Source: CBFIGX01 sp965662265 (GTDB taxonomy: Bacteria; Bacteroidota; Bacteroidia; Flavobacteriales; UBA7430). From it: a stretch of DNA of 64,000 nucleotides. The stretch is from the NCBI GenBank assembly GCA_965662265.1, contig CBFIGX010000004.1, positions 62,001 to 126,000 of the forward strand. Direction: 5' to 3'. A model generated the notes under the pieces. It had not been told where the DNA came from. It ran no database searches and saw nothing but the letters and a program-made list of their open reading frames with translations. The position numbers were made by a program, and so were the translations under genes. This document shows, one piece after another, positions 44,576-53,217 of the stretch (within the stretch, counting starts at the first letter, position 1; the number at the start of each line of letters is the position of its first letter).

Positions 44576-44583
44576 CAAATTTA
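44576..44583 (-). promoter_or_regulatory. -7 box of the TonB receptor promoter
   Basis: On the minus strand TAAATTTG (44583-44576) fits TAnnTTTG, 22 bases upstream of the ATG. The palindrome at 44591-44606 occupies the space just upstream, where RNA polymerase must bind. Confidence 0.55.
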
Positions 44584-44590
44584 ATATAAA

Positions 44591-44606
44591 TTTAGATAAG
44601 TCTAAA
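44591..44606. promoter_or_regulatory. DtxR-type palindromic operator
   Basis: TTTAGA and TCTAAA are exact reverse complements separated by TAAG. The arms resemble the TTAGG/CCTAA arms of DtxR/IdeR boxes. It lies between the divergent TonB receptor and DtxR genes and overlaps the receptor promoter, so the regulator at 44661 is the likely binder. Confidence 0.6.
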
Positions 44607-44632
44607 AATTAGTTTTATAATATATTATTATA

Positions 44633-44640
44633 TATTTTTG
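44633..44640 (+). promoter_or_regulatory. -7 box of the DtxR-ZIP promoter
   Basis: TATTTTTG matches TAnnTTTG 20 bases before the DtxR start. The palindrome ends 26 bases upstream of it, where the -33 element would be. Confidence 0.5.
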
Positions 44641-44660
44641 TGTTTCTAAAATACTGTTAA

Positions 44661-45326
44661 ATGCTAAGTCAAGTAGAAGAAAACTATATTAAGGCGATAT
44701 ATAAATTGTCGGCAACTGATGATGAAATGGTTTCTACAAACTCTATTGCAGATGTATTGCAAACAAAAGCTTCATCTGTATCCGATATGTTAAAACGTCT
44801 TTCTGAAAAAAAAATGATTCATTATGTTAAGTACCAAGGCGTTTCACTAACAGATAATGGGCAAAAGATGGCTATTGGTGTTGTTCGAAAACATCGACTT
44901 TGGGAGGTTTTTTTAGTCAGTAATTTAGGATTTAATTGGGATGAAGTTCATGATATTGCAGAGCAATTAGAGCATGTCAGATCACCTATATTAGTAGATA
45001 AATTAGATGCTTATCTAAATTATCCTAAATACGACCCTCATGGGGATCCCATTCCTAATTCTATGGGTCATTTTCCCAAATCAACAGCATTGGCACTGAG
45101 TCATTTAAAATTACATGAAAAAGGAACAGTTGTTGGTGTCGTAATAGACGAGCCCAACTTTTTAAAGTACCTAGATAAGTTGTCCATTTCTCTTGGAGCA
45201 TCTATAGTTTTGATCGAAACAAATGAGTTTGACCAATCATTAGATGTTTTGATAAATGGGAAAAAAAATCATTTGAGTTTTGATGTAGCTAATAATATTT
45301 TAATAAGTGTAAGTTATGATGGATAG
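44661..45326 (+). CDS. DtxR/MntR family metal-dependent regulator
   Basis: A 221-residue iron- or manganese-dependent repressor. The winged-helix domain (SQVEENYIKAIYKLSATD, SIADVLQTKASSVSDMLKRLSEKKMIHY, LTDNGQKMAIGVVRKHRLWEVFLV) is followed by the metal-binding and dimer domain (WDEVHDIAEQLEHV, DPHGDPIPN) and a C-terminal SH3-like/FeoA domain (from about 155). The H-rich site HDIAEQLEH and the DPHGDPI motif agree with DtxR. It overlaps the ZIP transporter gene by 11 bases and is divergent from the TonB receptor; all three form a metal regulon. Confidence 0.92.
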   Translation: MLSQVEENYIKAIYKLSATDDEMVSTNSIADVLQTKASSVSDMLKRLSEKKMIHYVKYQGVSLTDNGQKMAIGVVRKHRLWEVFLVSNLGFNWDEVHDIAEQLEHVRSPILVDKLDAYLNYPKYDPHGDPIPNSMGHFPKSTALALSHLKLHEKGTVVGVVIDEPNFLKYLDKLSISLGASIVLIETNEFDQSLDVLINGKKNHLSFDVANNILISVSYDG

Positions 45327-46146
45327 TATTATTGAATTTTTTGCGGGAATAGATCCAGTGTTAGGGGCATTACTAGCTACATTATTTACTTGGGGTTTAA
45401 CTGCTTTAGGAGCCTCAACTGTATTTTTTGTCAAAACCTTAAATCGTCAATTGTTAGATGGGTTGCTGGGATTTACTGGTGGAGTTATGATAGCCGCTTC
45501 TTACTGGTCTCTTTTGGCTCCTGCAATCGAAATGAGCCCACAGGTTGCACCTCATCTACCGGAATGGTTACCTGCTGCTGTTGGTTTTTTAATGGGGGCT
45601 TTTTTTCTATATGGACTGGATAAGTACATGCCACACCTTCATATTAATTTTGACAAATCAAAAGCAGAAGGTGTTAAAACAGATTGGCAACGTACAACAC
45701 TTTTAGTTCTCGCTATAACGATTCATAATATTCCTGAAGGTTTAGCAGTAGGAGTATTGTTTGGTGCTGTTGCACATGGCATGCCGGGGGCAGATATAGC
45801 TGGTGCAGTTGTTTTAGCGATGGGTATAGGTTTGCAAAATTTCCCGGAAGGTATCGCAGTATCAATGCCTTTAAGACGTCAAGGTGTTAGTAGATTCCGT
45901 AGTTTTTGGTTTGGCCAGCTTTCTGCTATTGTTGAGCCTATTGCTGCTGTTGTTGGTGCTGTAATGGTTATTTATGCGATGCCTATATTACCATATGCGC
46001 TTGCTTTTGCTGCTGGTGCTATGATATACGTGGTTATAGAAGAAGTAGTACCAGAAACACAACAAGACAAGTATACCGACACCTCTACAATTGGATTTAT
46101 TATTGGGTTCGTAGTTATGATGATTTTAGATGTATCTCTAGGATAA
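45316..46146 (+). CDS. ZIP family metal transporter
   Basis: A 276-residue integral membrane metal-ion importer of the ZIP family with eight membrane segments. The paired metal-binding motifs HNIPEG (137-142) in helix 4 and QNFPEG (174-179) in helix 5 are intact; the GufA-like or ZupT-like subgroup is most likely. The start ATG lies inside the 3' end of the DtxR gene (overlap of 11 bases), so it is coupled to the regulator. Zn2+, Mn2+ or Fe2+ could be the substrate; DtxR-type control points to manganese or iron. Confidence 0.93.
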   Translation: MMDSIIEFFAGIDPVLGALLATLFTWGLTALGASTVFFVKTLNRQLLDGLLGFTGGVMIAASYWSLLAPAIEMSPQVAPHLPEWLPAAVGFLMGAFFLYGLDKYMPHLHINFDKSKAEGVKTDWQRTTLLVLAITIHNIPEGLAVGVLFGAVAHGMPGADIAGAVVLAMGIGLQNFPEGIAVSMPLRRQGVSRFRSFWFGQLSAIVEPIAAVVGAVMVIYAMPILPYALAFAAGAMIYVVIEEVVPETQQDKYTDTSTIGFIIGFVVMMILDVSLG

Positions 46147-46158
46147 ACATTTATTTGC

Positions 46159-47640
46159 CTATTCAACACGTTCGTAAGCACCTATGTCAGGACCTTCGTC
46201 AGAAAACCTGTAAGTACCTTGTAAATCGTAAGGATATTGATTAGCCACATTTGTAGCCGCAATATTCTGTGCAGCTGAGAGTGTGTCTAATTGATAATCA
46301 TACTCCCATCCGCTTATTGTTTTTACAAAAAGAGGATCTTCATTATAGATGTTGTTGGTGAAGTGTGTGCTATTAGATAGATCAAAATTTGACTCTTTAA
46401 TTTTTAATAAACAGTTGTTAAATTTATAGTTGAATATTGTGTTTTCTGACATTTCGAGACCTATCTCACTTTCTATTCTACCATATATGATACAATTTTC
46501 AAAATCAGCTTTTTCCATTGGCCTTAGTTGTTCATTACCGTTAATGTCTTCATAAAAATTACTCATCCTAACAGAAGGACTTTGGTGTCCTGGGTTGTAA
46601 TTAGCAAAAGTACAATGACTAAATCTGTAATCCCCCCCGGCAAACAAATATATATCATGTGCACCGTTATCTGTTATTTGGCAGTTTACCGCTTCAATTC
46701 GGCTAGAGTAGGTAAAAATTCCATAGCTACTGTGGTTAGCAATAATACTATTTTCTAATCTCAATGCTGGATTAAAATTACTTCTAACAGTATCTAATTG
46801 AAGACCAATTGTTCCGTTTTTTATAGTTGTATTTTTGATAGAATTATCTGCACTATTAGCTGTAAGCCAAATTCTTCCCCACTGGCCTGGTAAGTCACTG
46901 TAATAATCATCTAGCCTGTCGGAAGTAATTAATACTGGCTCTCCAAGTGTACCTTGGATGTCTATACTGCTTGTGTTTGCATATAAACTATCAATCTTAC
47001 CAACTATAATATTTGAATTTTTATGGAGATAGACAGACGTTCCAGCATTAATTGTTAATGTAGAGTTTCCTTCGATAATTACTGTACCGTAAATCACATG
47101 AGGTTTATCATTCGTCCATGTTGTATTTTGATTGATGCTGTAATAGAATAATGTATCACTATCGCCAAATAAAATATAATTTTCACCACTAGGACTATAG
47201 AAATGAGCATCTTGTCCCCAAGCTACAAGGTCTACATCTTGAACAGAACCATTAGTGGAAAATATTATAGAATCTCTGTGTATAAAAGGGTCGTTACTAT
47301 TATTGGGGTCTATTGTTACTTCAACAAAAATGTGAAGACTGTCTTTTGCTCTTAAAATAACATCACTGGTGGAATTACTTTGGAGGCCATCGATATTTAG
47401 TCTATAAGGAGAATTTTCTTGTCCTGCTAAATTAATATGATCAATGACAAGGTCTTCATTAAGTGTGTTATATACTTTAATACGTTTTGTAATTGATCCT
47501 ACTGTAGTAAATACTGTATCAAAAACCAGAGTGTCTTCAGAGAAGCTTAGTTTTGCTTCTCCTTGAAAGTAATTTTCTGGTTTTTTACAGGCACTAAAAA
47601 GAATAATTACTACGAGACTTAATTTGATAAAGTTTTTCAT
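46159..47640 (-). CDS. Surface lipoprotein with right-handed beta-helix repeats
   Basis: A 493-residue lipoprotein: signal MKNFIKLSLVVIILFSAC with the lipidated Cys at 18, then an Ig-like region (FDTVFTTVGSITKRIKVYN, HINLAGQENSPYRL), a transitional DAHFYSPSGENY, and a right-handed parallel beta-helix (about 170-440) with repeats such as NTTIKNGTIGLQLDT, RLENSIIANHSSYGIF and FSHCTFANYNPG. It ends DIGAYERVE. It resembles Bacteroidota proteins labelled right-handed parallel beta-helix or cell-surface proteins; a carbohydrate-related role is possible. No enzymatic residue was recognised. Confidence 0.85.
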   Translation of the reverse strand: MKNFIKLSLVVIILFSACKKPENYFQGEAKLSFSEDTLVFDTVFTTVGSITKRIKVYNTLNEDLVIDHINLAGQENSPYRLNIDGLQSNSTSDVILRAKDSLHIFVEVTIDPNNSNDPFIHRDSIIFSTNGSVQDVDLVAWGQDAHFYSPSGENYILFGDSDTLFYYSINQNTTWTNDKPHVIYGTVIIEGNSTLTINAGTSVYLHKNSNIIVGKIDSLYANTSSIDIQGTLGEPVLITSDRLDDYYSDLPGQWGRIWLTANSADNSIKNTTIKNGTIGLQLDTVRSNFNPALRLENSIIANHSSYGIFTYSSRIEAVNCQITDNGAHDIYLFAGGDYRFSHCTFANYNPGHQSPSVRMSNFYEDINGNEQLRPMEKADFENCIIYGRIESEIGLEMSENTIFNYKFNNCLLKIKESNFDLSNSTHFTNNIYNEDPLFVKTISGWEYDYQLDTLSAAQNIAATNVANQYPYDLQGTYRFSDEGPDIGAYERVE

Positions 47641-47735
47641 AAAAAAATATATTGTGCGTCAAAGATAGGAAACGAAATGAAAATAATTTTATTGAGAAAA
47701 AATGTGTTACTGTTTTAGGTTTTTATAAAAATCCC

Positions 47736-47743
47736 TACATTTG
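47736..47743 (+). promoter_or_regulatory. -7 box of the rpmE2 promoter
   Basis: TACATTTG lies 28 bases upstream of the rpmE2 start and fits TAnnTTTG; the -33 element is not clear. Confidence 0.5.
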
Positions 47744-47771
47744 CAATCCAAAAATTAAAGAGATCATTCAT

Positions 47772-48023
47772 ATGAAGGCAGGAATACATCCAGAAAATTA
47801 TAGATTAGTAGCTGTTAAAGACATGTCTAATGGAGAAACTTTCATAACTAAGTCGTGTGCTGATACTAAAGACACCATTACTATTGATGGTACAGATTAT
47901 CCATTAATAAAGCGTGAAATCACAAACACTTCTCATCCTTTTTACACTGGAAAGATGAAACTAGTAGACACTGCTGGTCGTATTGATAAATTTAAAAACC
48001 GTTATTCAAAATTTTCTAAGTAA
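47772..48023 (+). CDS. rpmE2: 50S ribosomal protein L31 type B
   Basis: An 83-residue type B L31 (MKAGIHPENYRLVAVKDMSN, then TKSCADTKDTI and HPFYTGKMKLVDTAGRIDKF). The zinc-binding CxxC of the type A paralogue is missing, as expected for the non-zinc form that is used under zinc limitation in many bacteria. I use the ATG at 47772, because the 40 codons upstream in the frame are non-homologous and a promoter box lies inside them. A terminator follows. Confidence 0.96.
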   Translation: MKAGIHPENYRLVAVKDMSNGETFITKSCADTKDTITIDGTDYPLIKREITNTSHPFYTGKMKLVDTAGRIDKFKNRYSKFSK

Positions 48024-48044
48024 GCATTTAGTATGCTATATACC

Positions 48045-48076
48045 AAAAGGAGCTCTTAAATAGAGCTCCTTTTTTA
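48045..48076 (+). terminator. Rho-independent terminator of rpmE2
   Basis: AAAAGGAGCTCT and AGAGCTCCTTTT are exact reverse complements around a 5-base loop and followed by T residues, 21 bases after the rpmE2 stop. Confidence 0.9.
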
Positions 48077-48147
48077 TTTTATAATGCTTATTTTTTGTGT
48101 CGGAATTACAGTTAGATATTATATATTGCTTGTGTTAAATATGAGTT

Positions 48148-49323
48148 ATGAGATACGTATTATTCGATGATGACAAAAGAGAAAATCTTTTGCCTTTAGC
48201 ATATACAAGGCCGATTTCTGAATTTAGAATAGGAATATTAACAATTCGAGAAAAATGGAGTAAGCAATTGGGAGATGGTTATGAATTTGTTGGAGTTAAA
48301 ACAGAAGATTACTTACAGCATAAATATCAAATAGATGAAAGTAATGTTCAATTATGGATTAATTCTTCAGTTTGCCCTAATAAAGAAATCATATCAGAGA
48401 TAAAGTCACTGCGTTCTAATCATGGACTCTATTCAGACGACGGATCCGTAATTGCTTTTAAAGCAAATAGTTTTCATCAGCTGTTAGAGTGTGTTAGAGT
48501 GAAAGTTATTTCCGATTTCATTCAAATAAAACAACTTTGGGATTTGTTTAGTAAAAATGGGTCTGAATTAGAGTCTGATTATAAGCTGTTTACCAAAGGT
48601 AGGGTGTCTCAAACTCTTAATGATACCAACACAGTTATTGCTCCTGAAAATGTTTTTATTGAAGAAGGAGCCATTGTAAATGCTGCTATAATTAATGCTA
48701 GTTTAGGGCCAGTTTATATTGGTGCAAATGCTCAAGTAATGGAGGGTTCTATTATACGAGGACCATTTGCATTATGTAAGTATTCTCAAACAAAGTTAGG
48801 AGCTAAGATATATGGACCAACTACAATTGGCCCTTATTCTAAGGTTGGTGGCGAGCTAAATAATGTTGTAATTTTTGGATATTCTAATAAAGGACATGAT
48901 GGCTTCTTAGGAAATTCAGTTCTGGGAGAGTGGTGTAATATAGGTGCTGATTCCAATAATTCTAATTTAAAGAATAATTATGCAGAAGTAAAATTGTGGA
49001 ATTATACTACTGAGAGATTTACATCTACTGGCCTTCAGTTTTGTGGATTAATAATGGGAGATCACTCAAAATGTGGCATTAACACCATGTTTAATACTGG
49101 AACTGTTGTTGGTGTAAGTGCTAATATTTTTGGTGCCGGTTTTCCCAGAAACTTTATTCCGTCTTTTTCATGGGGTGGTCCAAAAGGTCAATCAACATTT
49201 CAAATATCTAAAGCAATTGAAACGACTGAAAAGGTTATGGAGAGAAGGCAAATACATTTAAACGATATTGATAAGTCTATACTGACAAAAGTTTTTGAGT
49301 TGTCTGAAAAGTATAGAAGATAA
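48148..49323 (+). CDS. GlmU-like putative sugar nucleotidyltransferase
   Basis: A 391-residue protein typical of Bacteroidota, often called GlmU family protein. The N-terminal part (MRYVLFDDDKRENLLPLAYTRP ... FRIGILTIREKW) is nucleotidyltransferase-like but lacks the normal GXGTRM loop; the C-terminal 230 residues are a left-handed beta-helix (hexapeptide repeats such as GAIVNAAIINASLGPVYIGANAQV, GAKIYGPTTIGPYSKV). It could be an acyl- or sugar-modifying protein for envelope precursors. The normal GlmU would be elsewhere; the function is not proven. Confidence 0.8.
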   Translation: MRYVLFDDDKRENLLPLAYTRPISEFRIGILTIREKWSKQLGDGYEFVGVKTEDYLQHKYQIDESNVQLWINSSVCPNKEIISEIKSLRSNHGLYSDDGSVIAFKANSFHQLLECVRVKVISDFIQIKQLWDLFSKNGSELESDYKLFTKGRVSQTLNDTNTVIAPENVFIEEGAIVNAAIINASLGPVYIGANAQVMEGSIIRGPFALCKYSQTKLGAKIYGPTTIGPYSKVGGELNNVVIFGYSNKGHDGFLGNSVLGEWCNIGADSNNSNLKNNYAEVKLWNYTTERFTSTGLQFCGLIMGDHSKCGINTMFNTGTVVGVSANIFGAGFPRNFIPSFSWGGPKGQSTFQISKAIETTEKVMERRQIHLNDIDKSILTKVFELSEKYRR

Positions 49324-49372
49324 ACCGCCATATCAGACCTTTTGTCAGTTATTTCATTTGGCATAACAGTTG

Positions 49373-49384
49373 CCATAACTATGG
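49373..49384. promoter_or_regulatory. Inverted repeats upstream of lon
   Basis: CCATA and TATGG flank an AC spacer (49373-49384); one base further out on each side the arms continue with TTG/TAA, and a second pair TGGCA/TGCCA (49359-49375) overlaps it. The arrangement could be an operator for lon; no regulator is known. Confidence 0.3.
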
Positions 49385-49429
49385 TAATACTACTTTTTTT
49401 AAAATAAATAGACTTAGGTCTTTAACTCT

Positions 49430-51883
49430 ATGGATACAAAAATTAAATTATTAGATGAGATTTCTCTTTCTAAAGTTTTAGATCAAGAAGCAGAATTGAT
49501 ACCTCTAATGACAGAAGAAGATGAGGAGCGATTAAATTCTGAGGCTTTACCTGACGAGTTATCAATTTTACCACTTAGAAATACTGTTTTATTTCCTGGC
49601 GTAGTAATTCCTATTACAGTAGGGAGAGATAAATCGATTAAACTGATTAAAGAAGCGAATGATGGAAATAAAATCATTGGCGTGGTTGCTCAAAAAGATG
49701 CTTCGGTAGAGGATCCTAGGCTAGATGATTTAAATATTACAGGAACAGTTGCTAAAATACTCAGAACATTTCGAATGCCTGACGGAAATACTACTGTTAT
49801 TATTCAAGGTCAAAAACGATTTGACATTAAGGAATTCACACAAGAGGAGCCATTTTTTAAAGCATATGTATCCTCTTTTGTAGAGACAAAGCCATCTAAA
49901 GGGGATAAAGAATTTAAAGCCTTGGTAGAAAGTGTTAAAGACGTTGCACTACAAATCATAAAAGACTCTCCAAACATACCTTCAGAAGCTTCATTTGCCA
50001 TTAAGAATATAGAAAGTGATTCTTTTCTAGTCAATTTTGTAGCATCGAATATGAATATAGATGTAAAAGATAAACAAAAGTTGCTAGAACAGCCGAACCT
50101 TGAAGAGCGAACCAAAACATCTTTAATTCATTTAAATCATGAAATGAACATGATTAAGATGAAAAATGAAATTCAAAATAAGGTTCGCGTAGATATTGAT
50201 GAGCAACAACGAGAGTATTTCTTAAATCAGCAATTAAAACAAATTCAAGAAGAGCTCGGTGGTAATTCACATCAACAAGAAGTAGATGAGATGCGAACCA
50301 GAGCCACTAAAAAACAATGGCCTAAAGAAATTTCTGAACAGGTAGAAAAAGATTTAAAAAAGTTATCAAGGTTGAACCCACAAGTTCCAGACTATTCTAT
50401 TCAAAGGAATTATATTGAAACAGTTCTAGACCTTCCTTGGGAACATTATTCAAAGGATAAATTTGATTTAAATAGAGCAGAGAAAATATTAGATAAGGAT
50501 CATTACGGTTTAGAAAAAGTAAAAGAGCGAATAATTGAGCATATAGCTGTCTTAAAGCTCAAAGGAGACATGAAGTCTCCAATACTTTGTTTGTATGGCC
50601 CTCCTGGTGTAGGAAAAACTTCATTGGGTAAATCAATTGCAGCTTCTTTGGGAAGAGAATATGTCAGGATGAGCCTTGGGGGTTTAAGAGATGAGTCTGA
50701 AATTCGAGGACATCGAAAAACATATATTGGCGCTATGCCAGGTCGCATAATACAGTCCATTAAAAAAGCTGGCACATCCAATCCTGTATTTGTGTTAGAT
50801 GAAATTGATAAGCTTGCTATTGGCTCACAAGGTGATCCTTCTTCGGCTTTGTTAGAAGTTTTAGATCCAGAGCAAAATTCTAGTTTTTATGACAATTACC
50901 TTGAAATGGGTTACGACTTGTCAAAAGTCATGTTTATTGCAACAGCAAATTCTCTTAGCACAATACAGCCCGCGCTTAGAGATCGGATGGAAATCATTGA
51001 TATTAGTGGTTACACATTAGAGGAGAAGGTTCAAATATCAAAAAAACATTTACTTATTAAGCAGTTAAATGAGCACGGCTTAGAATCAGATGCAATAAAA
51101 CTAGGTAAAAATGAAATAGAGCAAGTTATCGAAGGATATACTAGTGAGTCTGGTGTGAGAGGCCTAGATAAAAAGCTAGCTAAGCTCGTCCGTTACGCTG
51201 CTAAAAATAAAGCTATGAATTTAGCTTACGATCAGAAACTAAGTAAAACTAAAATTATTGAAATATTAGGAGCTCATAGATATAGCAAAGATAAATATAA
51301 AAATAATGCAGTTGCAGGAGTAGTAACCGGATTGGCATGGACTTCGGTTGGTGGTAGCATTTTATTTATTGAGTCTAGCCTCAGTCCTGGTAGTGGAAAG
51401 TTAAGCTTAACTGGTAATCTGGGGAAGGTAATGAAGGAATCTGCAACACTTGCATTAGAATTTATTAAATCAAATCATGATAAATTTGGGATAACTCCAG
51501 AGGTGTTTAATAAGTGGGATATTCATATTCATGTTCCTGAAGGTGCTGTTCCAAAAGACGGACCATCAGCTGGTATAACAATGTTAACATCGCTAGCATC
51601 ATTATTTTCTCAAGAAAAAGTAAAAAAGAGTATAGCAATGTCAGGCGAAATTACACTCAGAGGTAAGGTGCTTCCTGTTGGTGGCATAAAAGAGAAAATT
51701 TTAGCTGCTAAACGTGCAGGCATAAAAGAAATTATTTTGTGTAAGGAAAATAAAAAAGATGTTACAGAGATTAAGCCAGTATATCTTAAAGGACTTACTT
51801 TTTGTTATGTAGATGATATGATGGAAGTTGTAGAGAATGCCTTAACAAAACAAAAAGTTAAAGAACCTAAGGTTCTGTTGTGA
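49430..51883 (+). CDS. lon: ATP-dependent protease Lon
   Basis: An 817-residue complete Lon. N-terminal substrate-binding LON domain (about residues 43-240), an AAA+ module with Walker A GPPGVGKT (390-397), Walker B FVLDEIDKL and sensor region, and a C-terminal serine-lysine protease domain with Ser713 in PKDGPSAGIT and Lys756 in GGIKEKILAAK. It degrades misfolded and regulatory proteins in the cytoplasm. The gene stands alone and shares its terminator with the convergent dnaN. Confidence 0.97.
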   Translation: MDTKIKLLDEISLSKVLDQEAELIPLMTEEDEERLNSEALPDELSILPLRNTVLFPGVVIPITVGRDKSIKLIKEANDGNKIIGVVAQKDASVEDPRLDDLNITGTVAKILRTFRMPDGNTTVIIQGQKRFDIKEFTQEEPFFKAYVSSFVETKPSKGDKEFKALVESVKDVALQIIKDSPNIPSEASFAIKNIESDSFLVNFVASNMNIDVKDKQKLLEQPNLEERTKTSLIHLNHEMNMIKMKNEIQNKVRVDIDEQQREYFLNQQLKQIQEELGGNSHQQEVDEMRTRATKKQWPKEISEQVEKDLKKLSRLNPQVPDYSIQRNYIETVLDLPWEHYSKDKFDLNRAEKILDKDHYGLEKVKERIIEHIAVLKLKGDMKSPILCLYGPPGVGKTSLGKSIAASLGREYVRMSLGGLRDESEIRGHRKTYIGAMPGRIIQSIKKAGTSNPVFVLDEIDKLAIGSQGDPSSALLEVLDPEQNSSFYDNYLEMGYDLSKVMFIATANSLSTIQPALRDRMEIIDISGYTLEEKVQISKKHLLIKQLNEHGLESDAIKLGKNEIEQVIEGYTSESGVRGLDKKLAKLVRYAAKNKAMNLAYDQKLSKTKIIEILGAHRYSKDKYKNNAVAGVVTGLAWTSVGGSILFIESSLSPGSGKLSLTGNLGKVMKESATLALEFIKSNHDKFGITPEVFNKWDIHIHVPEGAVPKDGPSAGITMLTSLASLFSQEKVKKSIAMSGEITLRGKVLPVGGIKEKILAAKRAGIKEIILCKENKKDVTEIKPVYLKGLTFCYVDDMMEVVENALTKQKVKEPKVLL

Positions 51884-51898
51884 TACTTTAAACTGCAT

Positions 51899-51931
51899 AA
51901 AAAAAGCCACATATTATTTGTGGCTTTTTTT
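51899..51931. terminator. Bidirectional terminator between lon and dnaN
   Basis: AAAAAAAGCCACA and TGTGGCTTTTTTT pair exactly around a 7-base loop. The stop codons of lon (plus) and dnaN (minus) are both within 20 bases. Confidence 0.9.
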
Positions 51932-51949
51932 GTGACTTATTTTTAATAC

Positions 51950-53071
51950 TTAGTTGTTTAGCATTACTGGCATCACTAGCATTAAAATATTTTCTCCCTC
52001 GCTAGAATTCCCTTCTGGTAATAAAATTCCTGCACGATTAGGTGCTGACATCTCAAGGTGTATTTGTTCTGTTTCAAGATTTGATATCATTTCCATTAAG
52101 AAACGTGAATTAAATCCGATTTCAATATCTGAGCCTTCGTATTGGCATGAAAGTCTTTCGTCTGCCTTGTTGGAGAAATCAATATCTTCTGCTGATATAT
52201 GTATTTCATTACCAGCAATTTTTAAGCGTATTTGATGCGTTGTTTTATTTGAAAATATAGAAACTCTTTTTACAGAATTCAAGAATGACAATCGGTCAAT
52301 TGTTAGCTTGTTAGGATTTTCTTGAGGAATAACAGCATTGTAATTAGGATATTTCCCATCTATAAGCCTGCATGTTAATACAATTGAGTTAAAGCTAAAC
52401 TTAGCATTTGTTTCATTGTATTCAATTTTTACTTCTTCTTGCAACGAACTTAAAATACCTTTCAGAATATTAAGAGGTTTTTTAGGAATAATAAACTCCG
52501 CTGATTCATCGCTAGTTACATCATGACGCGAATAGCGAACTAATTTGTGTGCATCTGTAGAAACTAATGTAAGACCACTGTCGCTAAATTTGCAAAAAAC
52601 ACCAGACATAACTGGTCTTAAGTCATCATTTCCAGTAGCAAATATGGTTTTATGAATTCCAGAAGAAATAATGTCAGAATGAATTATCGCAGTACTGGCA
52701 GCTTCTATTGCAGGAGCTTTAGGAAATTCATTTCCATTTTGATAAGCTAGTGCGTATTTACCTTGATCTGAACTTATTTCGATGTTATTCTTCGATCTAT
52801 CAACTAGAAAAGTTAGAGGCTGTTCTGGAAATGTTTTTAATGTGTCAAGTAATAATTTTGCAGGAATAGCTAAATTACCACCTTGATCTGCTTCAACACC
52901 TAGAGTAGTAGACATGGTAGTTTCTAAATCTGAGGCAGAGATTGTTAAGCTATTATCGGTAATTTCAAAAAGGATATTATCCAATATAGGTAGCGTATTA
53001 CTAGAATTGATAACCCCACTAATGGTTTGTAATTGTTTTAAAAGCTTTGTGCTGGAAACAATAAACTTCAT
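51950..53071 (-). CDS. dnaN: DNA polymerase III beta subunit (sliding clamp)
   Basis: A 373-residue beta clamp with three repeated domains. MKFIVSSTKLLKQLQTISGV opens domain 1, with LPILDNILFEI, LTISASDLETTM; RPVMSGVFCKF and STDAHKLVRYSRHDV in domain 2; and the C-terminal ILLPEGNSSEGENILMLVMPVML. It tethers the replicase to DNA. The gene is preceded by DUF4340/gldG/gldF on the same strand after a 146-base gap and has no dnaA nearby. A CAAATATA sequence (53100-53107; TATATTTG on the minus strand) may be its promoter box. Confidence 0.96.
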   Translation of the reverse strand: MKFIVSSTKLLKQLQTISGVINSSNTLPILDNILFEITDNSLTISASDLETTMSTTLGVEADQGGNLAIPAKLLLDTLKTFPEQPLTFLVDRSKNNIEISSDQGKYALAYQNGNEFPKAPAIEAASTAIIHSDIISSGIHKTIFATGNDDLRPVMSGVFCKFSDSGLTLVSTDAHKLVRYSRHDVTSDESAEFIIPKKPLNILKGILSSLQEEVKIEYNETNAKFSFNSIVLTCRLIDGKYPNYNAVIPQENPNKLTIDRLSFLNSVKRVSIFSNKTTHQIRLKIAGNEIHISAEDIDFSNKADERLSCQYEGSDIEIGFNSRFLMEMISNLETEQIHLEMSAPNRAGILLPEGNSSEGENILMLVMPVMLNN

Positions 53072-53217
53072 AAAGTACTTGTATTTAATTTCAATGAATC
53101 AAATATAGTTTTATAATACAAAGCGAATTAAATAGCTCGATATGGTTTATTCACAATTCGAATGTACTTTTTAACAATAAACCTAGATTTGTGGATTAAA
53201 TAAAATGACGAATCTGT

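Noticed and set aside
47652..47771. Longer start for ribosomal protein L31
   Set aside because: The 40 extra codons include the predicted promoter and do not resemble any L31 extension.
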